From an uncultured Sphingomonadaceae bacterium (GTDB taxonomy: Bacteria; Pseudomonadota; Alphaproteobacteria; Sphingomonadales; Sphingomonadaceae), in the NCBI GenBank assembly GCA_947489315.1, contig CANLCX010000002.1, forward strand, positions 1,081,635 to 1,145,634: a stretch of 64,000 bases of DNA. Reading direction: 5' to 3'. The notes under the pieces are model-generated. The model saw only the letters and a list, made by a program, of their open reading frames with translations. It did not search any database and was not told where the DNA came from. The translations under genes were made by a program, and so were the position numbers. Below, piece after piece: positions 26,938 through 35,893 of this stretch (its first letter is position 1; every line of letters starts with the position of its first letter).

Positions 26938-27618
26938 TCAATCAAACTTACTTTTCTCATAAATATTGGATATTTCTGATCCGTCCCAAACATAGCAAAG
27001 ATGCCGCTCTTGCCTACAGTTTGACAATAGTTTTGGTCGGAACACTGCAGCGCATTCTCCGTCTTTGTTTCTGACGCTTTGATAAACAATGCCGTGTGAA
27101 CTCAGTTTTCGTAGTTTCGTCGCAAGTTTTTGGGATTCTCCATAATTGGCGAGATCGTAATATCCCTTATGCGTATCATACATCTCTCGAATGTCGTGCA
27201 GATCAGCGTCAAGGTCGACGGCATAAACCCGCATATCCAGTTCTTGCGCAGGTTCGTTTGTCGCCAACATAAACTTCACCCGATGGTGCTTGGTTTCTGC
27301 AACGGCGGTTTCGATGCTGTCACCGGCATAAAAAACACCAAATGTTCCATCGGTGAAACGATCTCCATCAGGGTTTAAATGGGTAAAGGCGGCCATAATA
27401 GTCGACGTTCCAGGTCCAGACACACGCTCGACCATGGGAACAAGATCAAGGTCTCCTGCTTCCTGCCGCAACCGGTCATTGGTTAGCGCTTCAACGGCAT
27501 AAATAGCCTCTAGATCCTCTGGATCAGCGACCTCTTCAAACAGGTTTATTGGCGGGAACTTACTTGGGATTATGCGGTAACACGGATGCCAATTGATTGT
27601 GGCAACCGGGATATTCAC
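26938..27618 (-). CDS. RES-domain toxin (predicted NAD+-degrading)
   Basis: A 226-residue RES-family protein. Family members such as ParT, MbcT and Xre-RES toxins destroy or use NAD+. Recognisable are the N-terminal CYRIIPSKFPPINLF with the conserved Arg, DGTFGVFYAGDSIETAVAE with the catalytic Glu region, and the late GIVYQSVRN containing the Ser of the R-E-S triad. The start is GTG, overlapping the antitoxin stop by 4 nt (GTGA, 27615-27618), the classic antitoxin-first coupling. Confidence 0.9.
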   Translation of the reverse strand: MNIPVATINWHPCYRIIPSKFPPINLFEEVADPEDLEAIYAVEALTNDRLRQEAGDLDLVPMVERVSGPGTSTIMAAFTHLNPDGDRFTDGTFGVFYAGDSIETAVAETKHHRVKFMLATNEPAQELDMRVYAVDLDADLHDIREMYDTHKGYYDLANYGESQKLATKLRKLSSHGIVYQSVRNKDGECAAVFRPKLLSNCRQERHLCYVWDGSEISNIYEKSKFD

Positions 27619-28007
27619 GGATAGCCACGCTGAGCATCAATATACTGGCGTACCACAAAGAGATCAGCCACATTTCCAGAAATCAGCCGCTGAAGAGCGG
27701 GCTCCCCACCGAATAGAGGCGCATCATTGGGTTTTCGCACCCAATCATCTGCTGATTTAGGGAGCAAGACTTTCAAGCCTTTATAGATTCCCAATATGTA
27801 AGAAATCCGTTCAAGAGCATCTTTCGGTATTGCAGCTACGCCTCCCCTCTTCCAGGATTGCAGCGTGGACCGGCTATCGAGCCCCAATATCCTCATTTGC
27901 TCCTGTTCACTGAGATCCCAAGCATCAGACACGCGGAAAAAAGTACGCAAGGCAGGACCAGTCAAGTCTTTGCGGCTTTTCATGTTGGCAGCTAATGTTT
28001 TGGCCAT
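27615..28007 (-). CDS. Xre/MbcA/ParS-type antitoxin
   Basis: A 130-residue antitoxin: an N-terminal Xre-like HTH (SEQEQMRILGLDSRSTLQSWKRGG) and a C-terminal DUF2384 toxin-binding domain (ALERISYILGIYKGLKVLLPK to DAPLFGGEPALQRLISG). It neutralises the RES protein encoded next and should autorepress the operon. The start MAKTLAANM at 28007 is supported by AAGGAG 8 nt upstream; a longer frame exists but lacks a site. Confidence 0.9.
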   Translation of the reverse strand: MAKTLAANMKSRKDLTGPALRTFFRVSDAWDLSEQEQMRILGLDSRSTLQSWKRGGVAAIPKDALERISYILGIYKGLKVLLPKSADDWVRKPNDAPLFGGEPALQRLISGNVADLFVVRQYIDAQRGYP

Positions 28008-28026
28008 GGGATATCTCCTTGAGAAG

Positions 28027-28065
28027 ATATATGTGCTATATATGTACAAAAGTCAATATATGTTC
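28027..28065 (-). promoter_or_regulatory. Triple ATATATGTNC repeat upstream of the antitoxin
   Basis: Three direct copies of ATATATGTNC (28027-28036, 28038-28047, 28056-28065) precede the antitoxin start and its ribosome binding site. Xre-type antitoxins of RES modules bind their own promoters, so these repeats are the natural operator candidate. The repeat is seen directly; the role is inferred. Confidence 0.45.
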
Positions 28066-28160
28066 ATTAAATAAACATTCTCGGTACTCAAATTATCCTA
28101 GTTTACACGATCAAGCCTAGTTCAGGGCCTAGATCGCTTAGGATGAAGGGGTCTAACCTC

Positions 28161-28436
28161 TTAACCGATTAGCTTCACAGCAGCAGCAATCAACGCAACT
28201 TCAATTCCGTACAGCAGGTAGAGCTTCAACCTTTTGGTCTTTTCAAACTGCTCAATGATCTTTGCTTCATCACGAATAACAGTCACGCTGGGAGGTCCTT
28301 GCTCCACGTTCCCTACTTCGCTCTCTGCGTGCTTTTTAGACCAGAACACCAGACCGCCCTTCCCTCCGAACAAATCGAAGACAGTTAGATTATAGCCGGT
28401 GGTAGTTGGTTTTACCTCCGCCAAAGAAAACAACAA
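28161..28436 (-). CDS. Small protein with C-terminal membrane segment, start uncertain
   Basis: A frame of 91 residues from a TTG at 28436, ending in a membrane helix (YLLYGIEVALIAAAVKLIG), with a soluble stretch containing LTVFDLFGGKGGLVFWSKK. The frame stays open upstream to a stop at 28554-28556 but contains no ATG and no convincing ribosome binding site, and the extra residues look protein-like (KILIQRIVSPEDNTE). The gene may therefore have lost its 5' end. The family is unknown. Confidence 0.45.
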   Translation of the reverse strand: MLFSLAEVKPTTTGYNLTVFDLFGGKGGLVFWSKKHAESEVGNVEQGPPSVTVIRDEAKIIEQFEKTKRLKLYLLYGIEVALIAAAVKLIG

Positions 28437-28641
28437 TTCAGTGTTATCTTCTGGCGAGACAATTCTTTGAATCAGTATTTTTGTGTTTTGGCAACGGGAA
28501 AATGGTGGGCTGGTGAAATTAGCCGGGGATGAATTATTTCCTTTGGGGATGTTTCAGCAACTTTTCTTTCACCAATCGCACGAGGACTAAGCAACTAAGG
28601 AGGATATATCCCTCATTCCCTAGCTTCACGGGCCGGTTAAG

Positions 28642-29412
28642 CTATTTGTCGCATTCTTCGTTATCGAGCGATACCATTGTTTGAGAGAACAGTGGATGAA
28701 ACTCGGGAAGTAATGACATAATACTACCGTCTGGCTGAAGAAACTCATGGGCTGCCCCCGGAAGTAAATCTGGGTCAAGCGGTATGGAGGCATTAGGGTT
28801 GTGCAACACAACCATACCTTCCACCCAAGTCTCGGTGGATTCTGGGCTGACTTCTTCCTCGAATGGCGTTGGAAATGGGGCCCGAAGGTTCAAGTCATTA
28901 CGTCTAATGCCGGTCCGGTTCATCTTGACGCCAGATTCTCCAAAGCCCGCGACGAGGCCCAACCTGTTAAATTTCGTGATTGTACCCTGCGGATTGATGA
29001 TAACTGCGCTCACATTCTCTGAACCGTTAAGAGAGAAGAAACCAGATTGCGCCCGCTTCTTTCCGTAACGATGAATATCAATGTGGGCAATTTTGCGTTC
29101 GACACCCTCGATCCAGTGACGAACGCCAAAAACATACTCCGTGGCTGCGGGTACGATGAATCTCATTGATCCTTTCAAATGGAAATCCTGGATTGCTATA
29201 CAGAAGGGGAGATCTTTGGCACTAGGTTGATCCCAATATAAAGGCTTGTGATTGAGCTTTGACCTCAAGGAAGTAGACAGTCTGATTGGGATGTAGTTCT
29301 CTAGGTATGCCTTAAAGGCGTCGGGATCGCTTGGCACTTCGCTGAGTTCCGTGCCGGAAGGATTTACGCTTGTGGCCTCCACGGCAAGACCGCCTTTGTT
29401 TCCTCTCAACAC
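28642..29412 (-). pseudogene. 5'-truncated gene of unknown function (VEAT-motif protein)
   Basis: A 256-residue frame beginning with GTG. The coding look continues upstream of that GTG (TEPTPDFVLRGNKGGLAVEAT) to an in-frame TGA, so the natural N-terminus is missing. The PDF...VEAT arrangement recalls the D...E-x-x active-site layout of nuclease-fold proteins, but it lacks the usual Lys, so I do not assign a function. No ribosome binding site precedes the GTG. Upstream, in the other frame, lies an unrelated secretion leader, so the gene seems to be a remnant joined to foreign DNA. Confidence 0.5.
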
Positions 29413-29567
29413 AAAGTCGGGCGTCGGTTCGGTGCCAACGCGAAGAGTGGGCCAGTTGGAGTCTCAGTTGCCAAGTCGTCGGACTGAGCCTTTGCATTGC
29501 CTGCGTATGCGCTGACCGTTACAAACCCCAAGAGTATCAACACAAAACGAATAGAACTATTCAGCAT
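29406..29567 (-). pseudogene. Orphan signal peptide of a lost exported protein
   Basis: From ATG 29567 a perfect signal peptide is encoded (basic start, core FVLILLGFVTVSAYAG, cleavage near KAQS), followed by only about 25 residues and a TGA. The stop overlaps the next, out-of-frame gene. It lies 114 nt downstream of the TonB-dependent receptor on the same strand, the place where a co-expressed exported enzyme often sits. I read it as the 5' stump of such a gene, cut by the junction near 29.4 kb. Confidence 0.45.
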
Positions 29568-29681
29568 TCTGAGGTCTCATTTCTACTGCTAAGTCAGCTT
29601 CTTATGATCACGACAAATATTTTCGACAATTTTTTCAGTGCATTAGGCGACGACAAGTGCCGTTGGGCGCGCTGCGAAAAA

Positions 29682-32234
29682 TCAGAATGATTTGGAGATT
29701 TGGAACGAAATGAAACGGCCCAAAACGTTGGCATTTGCTGAATCATAGTTCAGGGAAAGTGCCGGAAATGCCACAAATGGCGGGTCTTGGTCGAATAGAT
29801 TGGTGACGCCGATTGTAGACACCCATCCACTTGACCACTTGTTCTCGCTGTCAGGGCCGATCCGGTAGCTTAAGCTCAGATCAACTGTTGTCCATGAATC
29901 GACCGCCACATCGACTGCCCCTCTATTGTCTACATAGCCATCTACGTAATTTACGAAAGCTGCGGCACTGAATCCGTTGTTAGACCAAGTCAGTCCGCTC
30001 CTCATCTTGAAATCAGCAGGATTGAAAACGGTATCCACACTGTCGACGAGGGGCGAGCCAACAAGCAATTGATTAGCGAAGTCGAAATAGTAACTTCCTG
30101 CAGAGGTAAGATTGAAGGTTCCTGCATCACTCTGGATCAGATAACCGATGGAGTAATCAAGGCCACGGACCTCAGTCACGGCCAAATTTTGCAACCTGTT
30201 ATCAAAGATAGCCTGAACGTCAGCCGCCGCGACACCATCAATGTTCCTGAAGCCCGGAGCGGAGAAAAGTGCATCTATTTCAGCATCTGTTGGGTTCCTG
30301 TTTAAGAATGGAGCCAAACTCGAGTCTGTAAAATACGCACTGCCTGATGCTGGAGTATCGATGCGGTTTTCATATCGAATGTCAAAATACGTTACATTGA
30401 CAGCAAGATCGGGCACAGTACCTGGGTTCCAGTCAACGCCAATTGTCCATGTGGTTGATGTCTCTGGGCCCAGCGCATTGTTGCGGCCTTGGTTGAGGAT
30501 GAATGGAACGAAGCCCGCTGGAGATGTTGGGTCCGAGAACGACGCACGATTTAAGGCTGTCGGCGAGTTAGTGCTATCATCTAATTGGATCAAAATGGGT
30601 GCTCTGAAAGACGTTCCGTACGTCCCTCGAATTAGAATGCCTTCGGTTGGCTCATATACCAAACCCAACTTAGGGTCTGTTGTTGACCCAAAATCGCTGT
30701 ATCGTTCATATCTTGCCGCTCCCACGATTTCTAAGCGATTCACAAATGGCACAGCATTTTCCTCGCCAATCAGAGGAATGTGCACCTCTCCGAAGACTGC
30801 GAATACATCCCTGTCGGAGTCTCGCTGTGTTGGAGTGCCGACTCCAACATCGAAAGAGGAAGCAAGCGTTTCTTTTCGGTACTCTCCACCAAGCGCTGTC
30901 CGCACTTCTCCTCCTGGAAGTTCAGCAATCTTCCCATTGAATATTGTATTTAACACCCAAAGGTCGGTTTTGTTATCTTCGATTGAAGTGAAAGATGCGA
31001 TAGGCGTTTCCGTCTGACGAAAACCACTAGCGCTACTGTAAGAAGCCGAGGCTTTCACCTGCCAATCAGGTCCAATCTTTTTCTCAACACCGGCATTCAA
31101 ATTTATCTGTTGGGTGTTGCCAACTGTGAACGTTGAAAACGCGAAGGTTCCAAGATCCACTGAAGAGGTAGTATCGAACTTTCGGTCACTATAGAGACCA
31201 GACAACTCAATGGAAATGTCACTACCCAGATCCTGGTTTATAAGGGCAAAAACACTGTGCCGCTCCTGATTTGGTAAGATTGTCCTTGGGTCCGCAGCGT
31301 CTTTTGTGAATTCACGGTCAGCAGAATCTAGCGCTGACCGATTATAGTAGTCGTATGTGATAAGACCATTTCCTGACCTCCACTTTGTTCCAAAAGTCTG
31401 ACTGGCTCGAAACTCGTCAGATGCACCTTCGGTCACTGTTCCATATCTCAAAACAGATTCCGACCCCTCGAAATCCTCTCGAAGAACAATGTTAACCACA
31501 CCAGATACGGCGTCTGACCCATAAAGCGCAGATGCCCCGTCAGTGAGTAAGTCGACCCTCTCAATGGCAGAAATGGGAATCATTGAGATATCTACGTATG
31601 AGCCATTGCTGGATGCCGCCAAGCGCTTTCCGTTCAAGAGAACGAGCGTCGAACCATTCCCGAGACCACGCAAGTTGATACCAGCACCGGATTCTACGGA
31701 GGCGCTGCCACCCACACCTGGCCCCGGACCACCTTCATCATTAACACCGCCGCCAAAATTCTGCGGCACCGTTTGAATAAATTCCTGAAGCGTTGATGCG
31801 CCTGACAGCTCAATGTCCCGCCGATCGAATTGTATCAACGGTGACGAGTCGGGCGCCACGCCCCGAATATTCGTGCCCGTAACAACAATTATGGGTGTTG
31901 AAGGCTGCTGCGGTGCGGCAACGGTAGAGCGCCTTGCCTTAACGATAGCTATCGCACCTGATCTGTCTTTATTTGCCTGAAATCCCGTGCCCGCAAGAAT
32001 TGCCTTGAGCGCCGCGTCTGCTGTCTTTGTGCCCTTCACACCTGGACTACGGATGGGCTGCACGTCATCCATCTTGTAGATGACTTGACGCCCTGTCTGC
32101 TTTGCATAGGTATCTAGTGCGGCTTTCAGGCTACCCGCAGGAATATTATATTCTTGCGTTTGCCCATAGGCTGGCGTTGCCATTGCAACAATAGATGTGG
32201 TGGCCAAGGCCGCTGCGAGATTTCTGGTATTCAT
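29682..32234 (-). CDS. TonB-dependent receptor with N-terminal STN signalling domain
   Basis: An 850-residue outer-membrane transducer-type receptor. A signal peptide ends at AYGQ. The STN domain (about 25-110) shows YNIPAGSLKAALDTYAKQTGRQ and ILAGTGFQANKD. A TonB box-like IIVVTGTN, a plug domain (STLQEFIQTVPQNFGGG, INLRGLGNGSTLVLLNGKRL) and a 22-strand barrel follow, ending in SFQISKSF with C-terminal Phe. It resembles the sphingomonad receptors whose ligands are often peptides or polysaccharides. FecR and a sigma-factor gene lie upstream, so ligand binding should signal through FecR. Confidence 0.92.
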   Translation of the reverse strand: MNTRNLAAALATTSIVAMATPAYGQTQEYNIPAGSLKAALDTYAKQTGRQVIYKMDDVQPIRSPGVKGTKTADAALKAILAGTGFQANKDRSGAIAIVKARRSTVAAPQQPSTPIIVVTGTNIRGVAPDSSPLIQFDRRDIELSGASTLQEFIQTVPQNFGGGVNDEGGPGPGVGGSASVESGAGINLRGLGNGSTLVLLNGKRLAASSNGSYVDISMIPISAIERVDLLTDGASALYGSDAVSGVVNIVLREDFEGSESVLRYGTVTEGASDEFRASQTFGTKWRSGNGLITYDYYNRSALDSADREFTKDAADPRTILPNQERHSVFALINQDLGSDISIELSGLYSDRKFDTTSSVDLGTFAFSTFTVGNTQQINLNAGVEKKIGPDWQVKASASYSSASGFRQTETPIASFTSIEDNKTDLWVLNTIFNGKIAELPGGEVRTALGGEYRKETLASSFDVGVGTPTQRDSDRDVFAVFGEVHIPLIGEENAVPFVNRLEIVGAARYERYSDFGSTTDPKLGLVYEPTEGILIRGTYGTSFRAPILIQLDDSTNSPTALNRASFSDPTSPAGFVPFILNQGRNNALGPETSTTWTIGVDWNPGTVPDLAVNVTYFDIRYENRIDTPASGSAYFTDSSLAPFLNRNPTDAEIDALFSAPGFRNIDGVAAADVQAIFDNRLQNLAVTEVRGLDYSIGYLIQSDAGTFNLTSAGSYYFDFANQLLVGSPLVDSVDTVFNPADFKMRSGLTWSNNGFSAAAFVNYVDGYVDNRGAVDVAVDSWTTVDLSLSYRIGPDSENKWSSGWVSTIGVTNLFDQDPPFVAFPALSLNYDSANANVLGRFISFQISKSF

Positions 32235-32314
32235 TTTAACCCCCCTCTAAGTCTGCGACATTTTTTGCCGCCTTAAAGGTTCAGACAATCGGGTGTCATA
32301 AACCCGTAACGCAT

Positions 32315-33325
32315 TCACTGCGAAATCTTCACACCATCTTCCTGCCGCTCGACGCGCAAACCATATGCGTCGTCGAGCAGCCGGACGAAAGCATCGACAT
32401 TAGAGGCTTGGAACGTACCCCCAATTCTGATCCTGGCGGTTTCGGCATCACCAATAATGAGTTGCTTTTTGTTATAACGGTTGAATTCAGATGCGGCTTC
32501 GGTCAGCGTTGACTGATCAAATACCAGCATGCCGTCACGCCATGACAATTCGGTTTCAACACGTTTGGGTGATTTTATGGCGACCAATGTCGAGGCTTCA
32601 TCGGCAAAGGCCATATCACCGCGTGTGATAACGGCGGAGTTGGTTACCTTGCCGCTCGCCATTTCATCAACGCGCACACGCCCTTCAAGCACTGCAACGG
32701 TTACCTTTTCTCCGTCCTTGCGAACCGAGAATTTCGTACCCAATACGGTGATGACGCGGTTTCCGGCATAAACGACAAATGGCACTTCTTCAGAGCGTTT
32801 GACGTCAAAAAAAGCTTCACCTTCATCAACCCACACTTCACGGCTAGTTTCTGTAAGGGCGGTTCGCAGTTCCGTAGCGGTATTGAGTTCCACCTTACTG
32901 CCATCGGCAAGCGGGACGATCTTATGATCGCCAATCGCCGTTGCCAATTGTACCTGGTCCGATCGCATTGCAGGATCATCTTTGTCGGCCATATTCTGCT
33001 GCGTCGCCGGCAGGAATATGACGGTGATGATACCAACCATGATGAGAATGGAAGCGGCCAGCGAGACAGGCTTCCAGTTGCGCGACCAATGTCGTGGGCC
33101 TTGCGGGGTCTCTGCTTGCTTAAGGGGAACAAGCGCTGCGAGACGATCCGCAAGGCCCCACCCATGTTCAAGGCGCCAAAAGGCGGCCTTGTGCGCCATG
33201 GATTGGTCAAGCCATTGATCAAGCTCTACCTGATCTTCATCTGTCCATTCGGGCTCCTCTCGGCGTAGCAGCCAAAGGGATGCTTCTTCCTCGATCTGGC
33301 GCGCGTTGTTAGATTCAGCGTTCAT
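32315..33325 (-). CDS. FecR-family anti-sigma/sigma regulator
   Basis: A 336-residue inner-membrane protein. DUF4880 N-terminus (LWLLRREEPEWTDEDQVELDQWL, then MAHKAAFWRLEHGW) in the cytoplasm, one membrane helix (VSLAASILIMVGIITVIFLPA), a periplasmic FecR domain (HKIVPLADGSKVELNTATEL, NRVITVLGTKFSVRKDG) and a C-terminal DUF4974/STN-like domain (FDQSTLTEAASEFNRYNKKQ). It transmits the receptor's signal to the ECF sigma factor. Its ATG overlaps the sigma stop by 4 nt (ATGA). That partner is truncated, so the pathway may be dead or rewired. Confidence 0.92.
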   Translation of the reverse strand: MNAESNNARQIEEEASLWLLRREEPEWTDEDQVELDQWLDQSMAHKAAFWRLEHGWGLADRLAALVPLKQAETPQGPRHWSRNWKPVSLAASILIMVGIITVIFLPATQQNMADKDDPAMRSDQVQLATAIGDHKIVPLADGSKVELNTATELRTALTETSREVWVDEGEAFFDVKRSEEVPFVVYAGNRVITVLGTKFSVRKDGEKVTVAVLEGRVRVDEMASGKVTNSAVITRGDMAFADEASTLVAIKSPKRVETELSWRDGMLVFDQSTLTEAASEFNRYNKKQLIIGDAETARIRIGGTFQASNVDAFVRLLDDAYGLRVERQEDGVKISQ

Positions 33326-33627
33326 TGCTTGCTCGCCTTACCGTTTTTGTCGCGCGCCTTTGTCCTGACTATCTTGCCAGAACCCCCAAGCATGAAATCA
33401 ACCAATGCACGCATGCCGAGCGTCATCTGTTTTTCCACGGTATCTTTGCCCACACCGAGTTGGTCGGCAACTTCACGGGTAGAAAAGCCTTGTACTTTTC
33501 TGAGCCGGACAACTTCGCCGCAACGGTCCGGGAGATTATCGATGCCCGCTTGCACGAGTAGCTGAACCTGCACCCCAAACATATCAAACGCCGCAAAGCG
33601 AAAGTGATATCGGGCTTTCTCAACCAT
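33322..33627 (-). pseudogene. ECF sigma factor fragment (region 4 only)
   Basis: Only the C-terminal half of a FecI-like sigma factor is present: region 4 with LLVQAGIDNLPDRCGEVVRL and GFSTREVADQLGVGKDTVEK, then a basic tail. ECF factors need region 2 (about 70 residues) to bind the -10 element and core polymerase, and no trace of it exists upstream, where the divergently oriented, intact trbG gene begins at 33674. The 5' half was therefore removed by the recombination that brought in the trb segment. An ATG at 33627 could still give a 101-residue region-4 protein. Confidence 0.75.
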
Positions 33628-33673
33628 CCAAAGCTTCCGAGGGGCCCGAACCGATAGCCGAAAGGACCCGCTC

Positions 33674-34654
33674 ATGAAACACATAGCGCTCATTGCCGCC
33701 ACCTTGCTCAGCGCCTGTGCCGGCGCCCATCCTGCCCGAACGGCCTCCACCATGCCGATGCAGGCGGCAGAACTTGTCAGCGAAACCAGAACACCGATAG
33801 AGCTCACCAAGCTCCCGGCTCAAACAAACATGCCGCACCAGCTCTTAAAGATCGCGGAGAAAAAGCCGGGCAAGAAGGGACCCGCGCCAACGGCGCGCGT
33901 CAACGCCGCCAACCGGTCAGCACTGCAGGAACCCGAAACACACGGGTTTATAAAGGCCGTACAAATCTATCCCTTTGTCCAAGGGACCGTATACAAACTC
34001 TACGCCGCGCCCGAGCGGGTCAGCGATATTGCGCTGCAGCCCGGCGAAAAATTATCCTCCGTGGCCGCTGGTGACACGGTGCGCTGGATTGTGGGTGATA
34101 CGACTAGCGGATCTGGAACGGCACGTCGGACGCATATTCTCGTAAAACCATCGGCACCTGGCCTCGTCACCAATCTGATCATTACGACTGATCGCCGCAC
34201 CTATTATCTGCAACTGGAATCGACCGAAAAAACTGCGATGGCGGCATTGTCCTGGACCTATCCGCAGGACGAACTGCTCGCCATCAAGCGCGGGCAGGAC
34301 GCAGCGGATATGCGGGCACCCATCGCCGAGGGCCTCAATATCGAAAATCTGAACTTTGGTTATGCAATCTCCGGCGACAATCCGCCTTGGCGGCCCATTC
34401 GCGTTTTTGATGATGGACGGCAGGTATTTATTTCCTTTCCAGAAAGCATCGCCACCGGGGAAGCGCCGCCACTCTTTGTGAGCGGTCCCAAAGGCGAAGC
34501 GCAGCTGGTCAATTACCGGATGCGCGGTAACTATTATATTGTCGACCGGTTGTTTGATGCAGCGGAACTCCGGCTTGGAACCAAGCCGCAACGCATCGTT
34601 CGCATCACAAGAAAAACTAACAAGAAATCGAAACGCCGGGAGAAACGCCAATGA
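33674..34654 (+). CDS. trbG: P-type conjugative transfer protein TrbG (VirB9 family)
   Basis: A 326-residue periplasmic/outer-membrane component of the conjugative type IV secretion channel. Signal sequence with lipobox-like LLSAC, then VirB9/CagX domain: VQIYPFVQGTVYKLYAAPER, GDTVRWIVGDTTSGSG, TNLIITTDRRTYYLQLES, LNFGYAISGDNPPWRP with VFDDGRQVFISFPE. Complete in length. It has GAAAGGA just upstream. An open frame ending over its start (SEGPEPIAERTRS, stop overlapping the ATG) could be the last residues of trbF, the usual upstream gene. Confidence 0.9.
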   Translation: MKHIALIAATLLSACAGAHPARTASTMPMQAAELVSETRTPIELTKLPAQTNMPHQLLKIAEKKPGKKGPAPTARVNAANRSALQEPETHGFIKAVQIYPFVQGTVYKLYAAPERVSDIALQPGEKLSSVAAGDTVRWIVGDTTSGSGTARRTHILVKPSAPGLVTNLIITTDRRTYYLQLESTEKTAMAALSWTYPQDELLAIKRGQDAADMRAPIAEGLNIENLNFGYAISGDNPPWRPIRVFDDGRQVFISFPESIATGEAPPLFVSGPKGEAQLVNYRMRGNYYIVDRLFDAAELRLGTKPQRIVRITRKTNKKSKRREKRQ

Positions 34655-35892
34655 GCGCGCCTGAACAACCAGCATCACCGCCGCCCAAGGCTGATCCCGA
34701 AACACTGGTGCTGCACAGCAAACCGCCGGCGATCATCCGCTTCAAGCGCGGCCTGATCATCGCTATGGTGGCACTGGGCGCGCTGGCGATTATCGGCGTG
34801 ACCTGGATTGCGCTCAAACCCGCAACACTGGACCTGATCGCTGATACCGAAACCCGTATAAATGCCGAGAATAAACGGCCTCCTGACGCACTGGCCAGCG
34901 GACCGCAAAGCTATGCCGACGTTCCGAAACTCGGTCCCAAGCTGCCCGGCGATCTCGGCAAGCCGATATTGGACAAGCGGCGGACGATGGCGACCGAGAA
35001 CGGAGGATCATTAAGATCGGATCAGGATGCACTGAACGCGGCCCAGGCTGCCGAAACCGAACGGCAGAGGCTGGCCGCGGAACAGCGCAAAGTGCGCGAA
35101 GCAGATGTGATTGTTTCTTTGTCGCGGGCACCATCTGCAACAGCTGAAGCAATACCCGTCGCTTCCAATCCTGCGGTTAGAACACCCACACCGCCAAATC
35201 CGGAAAACATAGAATTTGATCAAACTAACGATCCGAACGCGCAAGGCCGCAAGATTGCATTTGCGAAGGCTGGAAATAACGATGAAGTTGTTAGCGCGCA
35301 CCGTCTTCAAGCCGCACCATCGCCTTGGACACTCACCGCCGGAAGCATCATTTCTGCCAGCCTTATAACGGGCTTGAAATCCGATCTTCCGGGTCTTGTA
35401 ACCGCCCAAGTCACCGAAAATGCCTATGACAGCATTACCGGACTTACAATATTGATTCCGCAAGGGTCGCGCCTGATCGGGGAATATGACAGCGTCATCG
35501 CATTCGGGCAAAGCCGAGCCTTGCTGGTCTGGCAGCGGCTGATATTGCCTGATGGATCCTCCATCCGCATCGACAATGCGCCAGCGAGCGATACATCCGG
35601 CTATGCTGGCCTCTCTGACAAAATCGACAATCACAGCTGGAAACTTCTCAAGGGCATTGCGCTTTCCACGCTTCTGGGCATGGGTACCGAGCTGACCTTT
35701 GGCAGCAGCGAAAGCGATCTGGTGCGCGCAATCCGCGAATCCACCCAGCAAAATGCCGACCGTGCCGGACAGCAACTGGTGGGCAAGAACCTCACCATAC
35801 AGCCAACCATCACAATACGGCCCGGATTTCCATTGCGGATATTGGTGCATAAGGACCTGGTTTTACAGCCTTGGCCAAATGGGGACTATTGA
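34651..35892 (+). CDS. trbI: Conjugal transfer protein TrbI (VirB10 family)
   Basis: A 413-residue protein spanning inner membrane to outer membrane in type IV secretion systems. Cytoplasmic Pro-rich start, one membrane helix (GLIIAMVALGALAIIGVTWIA), a coiled and Pro-rich linker, and the VirB10/TrbI beta barrel (about 225-410: SPWTLTAGSIISASLITGL, VTENAYDSITGLTILIPQGS, RLIGEYDSVIAFGQSRALLV, and the late NADRAGQQLVGKNLTIQPT). Its ATG overlaps the trbG stop (ATGA, 34651-34654). It appears intact. Confidence 0.93.
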   Translation: MSAPEQPASPPPKADPETLVLHSKPPAIIRFKRGLIIAMVALGALAIIGVTWIALKPATLDLIADTETRINAENKRPPDALASGPQSYADVPKLGPKLPGDLGKPILDKRRTMATENGGSLRSDQDALNAAQAAETERQRLAAEQRKVREADVIVSLSRAPSATAEAIPVASNPAVRTPTPPNPENIEFDQTNDPNAQGRKIAFAKAGNNDEVVSAHRLQAAPSPWTLTAGSIISASLITGLKSDLPGLVTAQVTENAYDSITGLTILIPQGSRLIGEYDSVIAFGQSRALLVWQRLILPDGSSIRIDNAPASDTSGYAGLSDKIDNHSWKLLKGIALSTLLGMGTELTFGSSESDLVRAIRESTQQNADRAGQQLVGKNLTIQPTITIRPGFPLRILVHKDLVLQPWPNGDY

Positions 35893-35893
35893 G

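Noticed and set aside
30241..31017. 258-codon plus-strand ORF within the TonB-dependent receptor
   Set aside because: Antisense to an intact receptor gene with full domain structure; no ribosome binding site and no recognisable product.
33628..33810. N-terminal extension of the sigma-factor frame to 162 codons
   Set aside because: These codons are antisense to the well-supported start of trbG and contain no sigma region 2 motif; they are read-through of the foreign sequence.
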